A DNA stretch of 64,000 bases from Hysterangium stoloniferum (taxonomy: Eukaryota; Basidiomycota; Agaricomycetes; Hysterangiales; Hysterangiaceae). Location of the stretch: NCBI GenBank assembly GCA_015178975.1, contig WHVD01000096.1, forward strand, positions 248,001 to 312,000, read 5' to 3'. Shown here in pieces: positions 56,767 through 64,000 of the stretch (within the stretch, counting starts at the first letter, position 1; every line of letters starts with the position of its first letter). The notes below the pieces were generated by a model that saw nothing but the letters and a program-made list of their open reading frames with translations, was not told the origin of the DNA and searched no databases. A program made the translations under genes and the position numbers.

Positions 56767-57931
56767 ATGTCGTCGCCCTCTGAATTAGACTCCCAGTCTA
56801 CTAGCAGCGCCCCTTTCGACCCTTTGCAGCATATGCTGCAAGATTATGCCACGCCCCTGTCCACCAAGATGTCTGATTTAGGATTCAATGACACCGGGTC
56901 CTCTGGTGTTGCAGTGACCAAACCGTTTCCCCTGTTTACCCTTGAAGCTGTGCGCCGTATCCGAGGGGAATTATTTCACCCCGACACACTCTCTAACCAT
57001 CTATTCAGCGACACCCTTAACCCGTCTGTTCTCCGCGGCTTTTGTCCCGAACGAGCTCCCTTCACACATGCAGCGTGGACGCATCCAGCAGTTCAACAGC
57101 GCATCAATGACGCTGCAGGCATCGACTTGACCACTGTAATGGACTATGAAATAGGACATACGTATGTTGCGATTAATGGTCTAATAGCTTGGCTCTCAAT
57201 TCTCTTAGTAATGTTCAGCTCGGGCCACGGGGTTGGGCAGGCTTGAAACCAGAACCAGATCTCCCTGATACCGCGGGGGCCCTTGGGAAGAAGGAGGAGA
57301 TCGTGCCCACTTTGATGGTAACTCCAAACTGGCATAAAGACTCCTACCCAGTAAACTTGTTTCTGGCCTGTTTTTGTATTTTTTCATCAGTGCTAAGTAA
57401 TATCCACAGTTTGTCTGCATCCTTATGTTGAGCGAATCGTCCCACCTGCAAGGCGGGCGCACTGTTCTTCGCAGGATGGACGGATCAAACGAGTTTTGTG
57501 ACCTCCCCCCGATTGGCTATGCCATGGTCCTCCAAGGGGGGCACATTGTGCACGCCGTATCACCCACTGACACCACCCAAGAACGTATCTCTATGGTCAC
57601 CTCGTATAGACCGGCAGACGCTTTCACTAAGGATATTTCGGTCCTGAAAACTGTCCGCACTATGAGCAGCGTGGCGTCGTTGCATCGTCAATGGTGTCAA
57701 TACAGAATGAAGGTTGTCGCGCGGCGAGCAGACGCCATGGCAGCTAAGTTGAGTGAACCAGGGTACACTGGATGCGTTGAGGAAGAGATGGGGAAGTTTG
57801 TAGTCGACCAGAGCGAATATCTTGCGAATACATGGGGTGAGATGGTATATCCAGTGGCCAGCACTAGGACAAATCTGAGGAGCACCTATCTCAGTTGGAA
57901 GGCGGAGCAAGACACGGACAACACCGTCTAG
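56767..57931 (+). CDS. Putative 2OG-Fe(II) oxygenase-like fungal protein
   Basis: Three exons: 56767-57161, 57209-57350, 57410-57931; 352 aa. The core shows MVTPNWHKDSYPFVCILML, an H-x-D metal dyad after splicing. A distal His follows in VLQGGHIVHAVSP, and an Arg in ERISMVTSYRP is placed for 2-oxoglutarate. That spacing suits a double-stranded beta-helix oxygenase. The N-terminal half (FTLEAVRRIRGELF, then APFTHAAWTHPAVQQRI) is typical of a fungal family usually annotated as hypothetical. No signal peptide. The substrate is unknown. Confidence 0.7.
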
Positions 57932-58670
57932 ATTACATTAGAAGTTGTCTTTGACAATCTTGGATGTAATTTCCGTGCAGCATTCTTGATTAAAGTCACT
58001 ACGGTTAACTGCCTTCTATGCATCGATATTTGATTATCTGCTTGTTCACACGAGCAAGCACTGGAAGTGATCCATGTCTTGAGGGCACTATTAGGTAAAC
58101 TTTAACGTTATCTCATTATATGGTACAAGCGTAAGAGCCCTTGGGTCTACTTTTGCGAGATCCCTATTTACTAGTCGGTATAAAAGCTTACTATAGATCT
58201 AGGGAGTCTAGGGGAGTCTACATAATGGGTGTAGACATTCCCAAATCCCTGATGCTGGTCAATACTCTCCGAGACTTGATGTGTATTAAAAATTGTTTCG
58301 AACATTTTGATGATAAAATGCTTTATAACGGTGGTTTCACCTCAGGCTCATCGTCATCGTCATCTCATCAAACACCGCTCTATCCATGGCACAATATAAT
58401 TTCTAGATGGTCGTCGGGAACAGTGACCAAGGCACCGGTACCACAAATAAAAAATGACATTTATAATCACAAGGTCCCAAATCACCATCCTCTCTCTTGC
58501 CAATCAACGGCGGCACACAGTGGGATACTGCTAGCTAGAGCATTACATTCCACGTCAAATTACAGATTGATGGTAATACCAGGGGATGAACTACACAGCA
58601 TTACCTGCGCCGAACCAGTCAGATCGAGATCGAAGTTACAAAAGGTAAACGGGGTATAAGGATATTATTC
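57932..58670. other. Intergenic; no gene supported
   Basis: It lies between the ends of two converging genes. A 172-codon frame exists on the plus strand (58,141-58,659), but it has low-complexity composition, no domain and no homologous look. I treat it as chance. Confidence 0.4.
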
Positions 58671-59467
58671 CTACAGGTGAACGAGACTGAAAAGGATGGT
58701 CGCGACAGCGAAAATCGAGCCAGCGGGGAGGGCGGCGCGGGGGACAGCGCCAGATGAGGCAGGGGTGACGGATGGGCTGGCGGCAACGTTACCGACGGCA
58801 CCAGATGGAACGGGGAGGGGGACTGTGCTATATCCGCCTGGCAAGGAAGTAGCGGACGATGATCCGGGGTTCTTTGCGCTGGATGGATCGCCCGACAAGG
58901 TTTTGTTGACGGGACCCGAGCCAGAGGCAACCAATGCATCCATAGCGGTCTCATCGATGCAGGTCCAGTCGCTGCTGGGGTTGACGACCATCTTCAGGAT
59001 AGAAAAAAAAATTTAATTCACGCATTGTAAAAAATATGTCTTGTAAAATGACACCCACTGAACCACTCCAAGCTTCTCCACCATCAGAATCTACAACCAA
59101 CATGTCAACCTTACTTCCGGCAGCAAGGGTGACCTTCCATTGCAGACTATGCTTGCCGGTCTGGGGAATGTTAACGCTGCACAGGAAAAGTGTCAATATG
59201 GACAAAAAAGCAAGGCACTAATGCCGCAACATACACGGAGTCCGCACACACGTCTTCTGAAGGCACAATGAAAAGCAAATAATTGGGATTACCGCCTTTC
59301 CAATTAACAGTAGCGGTTTGACACTACGGAAACGTCAGAAAACTTTTACAAAAAAAAAGGAATTTACTCACCTGGACAAGGTTGGGGGTATCAATTGTAA
59401 ATCCCGCAGTTACGAAACGAACTGCAATGGCCACAACAAGGAGAACACGTGCAATTGTGGAGAACAT
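58671..59467 (-). CDS. Secreted GPI-anchored protein, Kre9/Knh1-like N-domain
   Basis: Starts at 59,467 with a signal peptide (MFSTIARVLLVVAIAVRFVTA). Four exons with small introns give an N-terminal beta domain: FTIDTPNLVQ, CQTATVNWKGGNPNYLLFIV, VNIPQTGKHSLQWKVTLAAGSKVDMLVVDSDG, then SDWTCID. This is the Kre9/Knh1 family pattern seen in many basidiomycete cell-wall proteins. A Ser/Pro/Ala/Gly-rich stalk and a hydrophobic C-terminal tail (IFAVATILFSLVHL) follow, preceded by small residues, as for GPI attachment. It probably acts at the cell surface in wall assembly. Exact third-intron donor is uncertain (GTGGGT preferred). Confidence 0.8.
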
Positions 59468-59929
59468 GAAGAACGAGCGTGAGGGGTAAGGAGGGGAGGT
59501 TTGCCAAAGCAAATGGGAACGGTGAGCAATGTGGAAGGCGAGGAGCAGTTCAGGAATGACGGCCGTGGAAACCGGCTCTATAATATTTAAAAGGAAGGCA
59601 GATAGGCGCCTGCAGTCAACCGCATTGTTTTCAACGGCAACTGCTGTCACACAATACGTAGCCCATTGTGCATACCTGTTATTGTAGTCCTGGCTCGCCA
59701 TGAAGCAAACGCCATAGGGCTTATGTTATTCCTCGAGTTTATGGCTCGTTCATTGTTCAAAGTCGAGGTGGAAGTACGGCCATCACGCATCAAACGGCTG
59801 GCGACTTCACATGGTGCAGACTAAGAATTGAATCCTTGATATATTATTCTCATATAAATATTTAGATCGGCTGTAGTAGTAGTAGATTTTCTCTGAATAA
59901 ACAGAGATACAAGAACATCAAACATCAGT

Positions 59930-62434
59930 TTACAACTTCCCCTTGTATTGTGCCAGGCGAGTCCGTTTGCTTATCCTATGTAAACAACCGCTTAGCAGCA
60001 GCCACTCCATACACCAGGAAGCGTACATACCCAGTATGCTGCACGGGGTGAGGAGTATTTGTATTGCCGTGGACCGTCTTCCGGTCATTGATGGGAACAT
60101 AGTCTCGCTTACCCTCGCCAACGTAGATCTACAATGGCATAAATACTAAAACCAAACAGACCATCCAAGCAAGCTCTTACCTGCCGCGGTCGCCAAATTT
60201 TCACGCCGCCTTGTTGCAACATCATCTAAATAAGGATAATCGATTGGTCAGTGCACAATTGGCAAGCGCCGAAAGCCTAACCTGACGCCAATGAGCAAGC
60301 CAGCCAACCACACGTGGGACGGCAAAAAGGACTGGGAAGAAATCAAGCGGAAATCCTAAGTATCAAGATGCATGAGGTGTATTTTCCCAAATGATGGTAT
60401 ATATAGCTCTGAGGCGTACCCATGGCACGATAAATGAGACCACTATCCGATCATGGATAAACGTGCGATTTTCACTAATTACTTGACGACTCACCTCCTA
60501 CAAAAATTGGACACGTCAGAAACATTTTTGGTTGCAAAGGAGTAGTCACACTAACCAGAAATCCACATTTGGCGCGAGTTTTCTAGATTCAAGATTCAGT
60601 GGTAAGTGTGGGAAAAAAAATAACACAACTTACCGCTTGGTAAAAAATTCATCATTCATCGCTACATCATGCAGACGCATCGCCGTGTCGAGTAATTCGT
60701 CTTGACCAGTGCTGTAGGAAATCTCTAAGTTTCCTAGAATCAAATGGATGTTGACGTCACTTACACTTTGAATACTTCATCCGCAGTCTTACGCACAATG
60801 AATGATCGTGGATCGGACTAAAAAAACGTAATCAGAAAACCTGTTGCAATACATCAATGTATATCTCACAGTTTTATAAACTCTAGGAATCCGAGCAGGT
60901 CAGCGGGAAACGGCCCAATAGTCAAAGTGCGCACCGATGACCAAACCCAGAGAGGACTTTCTCCCTTCTCTTCACCTGTTCGACAAACTTGGGTACATTA
61001 TCTGGACTACCAATCGAGATCAACATCCTAATAACAGCCTCGTTCGCGCCACCATGGAGGGGACCATATAATGACGCGCAGCCAGTTGAGATCGCTGAAT
61101 ACGGATCGACGAGCGAACTCGCAGTTTGGAGGACAGTGGTGCATGATGCATTAAGTTCGTGATCTGCATGCAGAAGGAAAAGAACATCGAGTGCCTTTTC
61201 GAGAACCGGGTTGGGAACGTAGTTTGCTTCACTAAGATGGTCCATCTGGTATAAAAATCTTGGTGGAGAACGCAATTAATAATTGATTGTGCTAAAATCA
61301 TCCCAGGACAGACTCACGAGCCGGTATAACTGAGGTTGTGTGGGGGAACAACGAAGGGGCGACCTTGGCGGACGCGGTAAGCCATTCTGGAGAGGAGAAT
61401 AAATATTTAACAGTAACGCGACATGGAATTTTACATACGCAGCGAATGTAGTGGCCTTTCCGATCAGACTGTTGTTATCAAGGTTTAATATATATGGTTC
61501 ATTCGATTGATACACATGCGTACCGGTAAATTTGTTTGTCCATATTGGCAAGCGAGGCGGGGTCATCTCTGGTATATAGTGTCTGGCCTTCGAGAGAACA
61601 GAGTAAGAAATATGAACCTGTTACTATTCATCCTGGACAAACCTTGCAGTGAAGGATTCGCCTTTTCAGAAAGTTCAATGTCCCCTATAGCAGGTACCAA
61701 TGAAATTCTTACACACCTCACTGTAATACGATCCTAACGCAGCAAACGAGCTTGTCAAAATAGCCATAGGATGCGCGTCATATCTTTCAAGACCTCATCA
61801 TCCCAAAACAAGCTACAAAATGACATCCGCATACCGGAATGACCGAAACAACTCCTCCGCGTCCACATGTGCAACCGAGTGGTGCATGACCTCGCCTTCA
61901 AAGGTACGATATTGACTTTGCGTAGGGAGTGATCCATATATGAGCAAATATGCCGATTCCAGGAAGGACGAGTGCACTGCAAGCTGTTCGATCGGATATC
62001 CTCTGTCACCAGAACTCTTAGCAAAAGAAAAATGGGGGACGCATGTGTATGCTATATACCTATAGCGCAAAACTGCCCAGTCCATCAGAAAATGACATAA
62101 AACACTACCATAGTCACTCACTTCCAGCCTCGCCATCAATGTAAGTGATCTTTGAGTTTATAACGGCGGTGTTGAGGAAACCCTTGTCTAAGACTCTTAA
62201 CCCCCGCTCTGTCTCATTCTCCTCGCGTTCCCTGGGACGACGGGGGCCTGCAATGCTCTTAAACGCTGTTGCTGTTATAGCATTATCTACGATCCTGTCC
62301 AACAAGTTGATCTAGGTAAACATGCCATGACCAGGGAAGATATATCATAGGACTAACGGGATGGTGTACGTCTTCCCAGTGCGGTTGTCGCGCACTGTCA
62401 ATGATTCAGAGTTTGAGTTGGCTGGTTGACCCAT
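59930..62434 (-). CDS. Citrate synthase (GltA-like, possibly peroxisomal)
   Basis: Starts at 62,434 with MGQPANSNSESLTVRDNRTGK and has about ten introns. Family motifs: ATAFKSIAGPRRP and GFLNTAVINSKITYIDGE (N-terminal strand domain), YRGYPIEQLA, LFLLHADHELNAS (catalytic His), LYGPLHGGANEAVIRML (catalytic His) and LSGFGHR. It condenses acetyl-CoA with oxaloacetate. The last exon, after intron donor GTATGT, gives SKRTRLAQYKGKL at the stop (59,930). A C-terminal GKL is a weak peroxisomal signal and no mitochondrial presequence is visible, so a peroxisomal isoform is possible. A 2-methylcitrate synthase cannot be fully excluded. Confidence 0.85.
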
Positions 62435-62977
62435 AGAGCGTAAATAGGAGAAATTGGTAGGGTCCCTTGAATGTTTACGATTTTGCTTTGCTCCTAGTCT
62501 TATATCAGATGCAAGAGCCGCCCGACATGCTGATATCACGTGACGAGGTTGACCGTTCGGATGCCATGGTCGCCGAATGCCGAATGCCGACAGACAACTA
62601 ATGCAGAACATTATTAAAGCAGCCTAACCGTTTGTCTGTAATTCATGTGTAACTGTAGTTAAAAACACCATGCTTATATGAATCCGATATACGTGTCCAT
62701 ATGATGTGCGATCCTGCAATACCGTATCGAATAACTATAATGAAGGGAATGATGCTAGGAAAAATGCGGGATGAATGTGCATCCATTCTTGTAATGTAGT
62801 GAAATCATAACGTAATCGTTCATGTGCTTGTAGTCCTTCCTGGTCCATCCATTATTACTTCAGAGTCTTGCAACACGCCACACTTACACCCCTGCAAGGT
62901 CCAGCCTACTCCCAGATAGTTTATCTATCCTCGGCTCTTGAATAATCCTGTACAAAATTATAAGCCTCTTCAAAATC
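62435..62977. other. Intergenic between two minus-strand genes
   Basis: It contains the 5' region of the citrate synthase gene and, right of that, the 3' end of the next gene. In-frame ATGs upstream of 62,434 exist, but the sequence there lacks conserved features. No other element is seen. Confidence 0.4.
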
Positions 62978-64000
62978 TCAGGTAAAAATGACGCACTTCA
63001 ACCAGAGTTTGTGGGGACCGCTTTTCTCCCGAACAATCTCCCACTCCCTCACCTGCCCGTTGCGCTCCATCGCGTCCATCAACGTCGAAGTCCCTTCCTT
63101 CGTCCCTTCCGCTTCCAATACCCAGTCGCCAGACCAACTTTCTCCGAAACCTAGCGCTTCCGTGTCGTCCTCCCTCACATGGATTTTCCCTAACCAGGCG
63201 TGTCGCACCACACGCACCCGGCCATTAGGACTATGTGGACTTGGTATATTGCTCGAAAGCCGGCATAATTCCATGCGCATTCGAACTCTAGGCAATGGAA
63301 ATGCACATCGGAGGTTTGACTGTGGGGGTACAAGGTGGGAAAAGTAGAGGGGAGATTCTAAAGCTTTGAAATCGTCTATGGGGAGCGGGTTTGGCGGAAA
63401 GAACGGATGTAGGGCGTCATTCGAGTAAATAAGCCAGCCACACACTATGCTACTGTCCTTCGGGACATATCCAAGGTTAACCACGGCATCACCCGTACGA
63501 AGATGCTTCCACAGTCCGATGGATATTAACTGCTGCTCTGCTTCAGCGATTACGTCATCGTCGTTCAATGATGAACATGGTACGAACACGCGCAGGATCG
63601 GCGCGCGTGTACGTGAACAGGCGTTTATGAGATCGTGAGCTGATGGTTGCATGCGTGGGCTAAGTAAGGAAGCCGAACGAGGGAGGGAACCTTGCGATGA
63701 GCTGGGTGAATTCGCACCCGCAGATGTAAATGGGTATCGTGGAGGCGGGAGAGATTCAGAGATGAACCGCGAATGCGACGTATAAGATGGCTCGGCTGCT
63801 GGGAATCTTCTCCGACCTATACTCGAATAATATTTCATAGATGGCGGGGAGGGCTGCGGTAGTGGCAGAGGTACGCGCTCCTTCGCACCAAATACGGAGA
63901 ATAATTTTTTGGAAGTCCTTGGCGAAGGTGGCAGCGAAGAAGATTCTCCGATATTTTTGCGACTTTGGGAAACTCTTCTTTTTGATGTGGTGGATGAAGA
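62978..64000 (-). CDS. Uncharacterised protein, N-terminus beyond the window
   Basis: The frame is open from the right edge (64,000) to the stop at 62,978, at least 340 codons, so the gene starts outside. The visible N-terminal part is Ser/Pro/Lys-rich and disordered. From about 63,660 leftward a folded region appears: MQPSAHDLINACSRTRAPIL, then LRTGDAVVNLGYVP, IVCGWLIYSND, SPLYFSHLVPP and a Trp-rich C-terminus (FGESWSGDWVLEAEGTKEG). No domain recognised; no catalytic motif obvious. The Met at 63,838 lies inside the open frame and need not be the start. Confidence 0.7.
   Translation of the reverse strand, partial: SSSTTSKRRVSQSRKNIGESSSLPPSPRTSKKLFSVFGAKERVPLPLPQPSPPSMKYYSSIGRRRFPAAEPSYTSHSRFISESLPPPRYPFTSAGANSPSSSQGSLPRSASLLSPRMQPSAHDLINACSRTRAPILRVFVPCSSLNDDDVIAEAEQQLISIGLWKHLRTGDAVVNLGYVPKDSSIVCGWLIYSNDALHPFFPPNPLPIDDFKALESPLYFSHLVPPQSNLRCAFPLPRVRMRMELCRLSSNIPSPHSPNGRVRVVRHAWLGKIHVREDDTEALGFGESWSGDWVLEAEGTKEGTSTLMDAMERNGQVREWEIVREKSGPHKLWLKCVIFT

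Noticed and set aside
58141..58659. 172-codon plus-strand frame
   Set aside because: Low complexity, no domain, lies between the 3' ends of two genes, and lacks the introns usual here.

Overview
The window reads as nuclear DNA of a filamentous basidiomycete fungus, probably an Agaricomycete. The genes carry many short introns (about 48-60 nt) with GTRNGT donors, CTRAC-type branch points and YAG acceptors. The gene set is typically fungal: a RAD2/XPG nuclease, POL32, the outer-membrane import factor MIM1, a Leu5-type CoA carrier, a Kre9/Knh1-like GPI protein, a cytochrome b5-acyl-CoA dehydrogenase pair and an opsin-related protein. No rRNA, convincing tRNA or CRISPR array was seen. All calls come from reading the sequence; no database search was possible.

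Region 1 (1-22,033) is a transposon graveyard. It starts with an LTR tail and a decayed Helitron helicase. Next comes a nearly complete Ty3/gypsy chromovirus (950-9932, called Gypsy-1 here) with gag, pol ending in a chromodomain, a Tf1-like self-primer site, and a spliced antisense gene between pol and the 3' LTR. After it lie solo LTRs and two minus-strand gypsy elements, X and Y. Y inserted into X, and a segment of X was later inverted between oppositely oriented LTRs.

Region 2 (22,278-26,923) is a gene island with RAD2/XPG (plus) converging on a complex I subunit of NDUFB8 type (minus).

Region 3 (about 27,350-38,910) is a second repeat cluster. Two Tc1/mariner elements with long terminal inverted repeats are each split by LTRs, up to three levels deep, with 5-bp target duplications that give the order of events. 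There are also a third Tc1-like remnant, LTR families called A, B, C and D here, and a Ty1/copia relic.

Region 4 (39,384-64,000) is dense, ordinary gene space: opsin-related protein (-), CoA carrier (+), unknown protein (+), POL32 (-), LysM protein (+), two tandem cytochrome b5-acyl-CoA dehydrogenases (+), MIM1 (-), a putative 2OG-Fe(II) oxygenase (+), a Kre9/Knh1-like protein (-), citrate synthase (-) and an unknown gene (-) running off the right edge. Several genes are mitochondrial or concern acyl-CoA and citrate metabolism, but nothing shows they are co-regulated.

The best leads are: (1) bulged hairpins arrayed in three LTR families; (2) the spliced antisense gene inside Gypsy-1; (3) the 11-nt self-primer match; (4) the TSD-proven inversion between LTRs; (5) CpG-directed decay that created stop codons; and (6) an opsin fold lacking the retinal lysine and the proton-acceptor aspartate.
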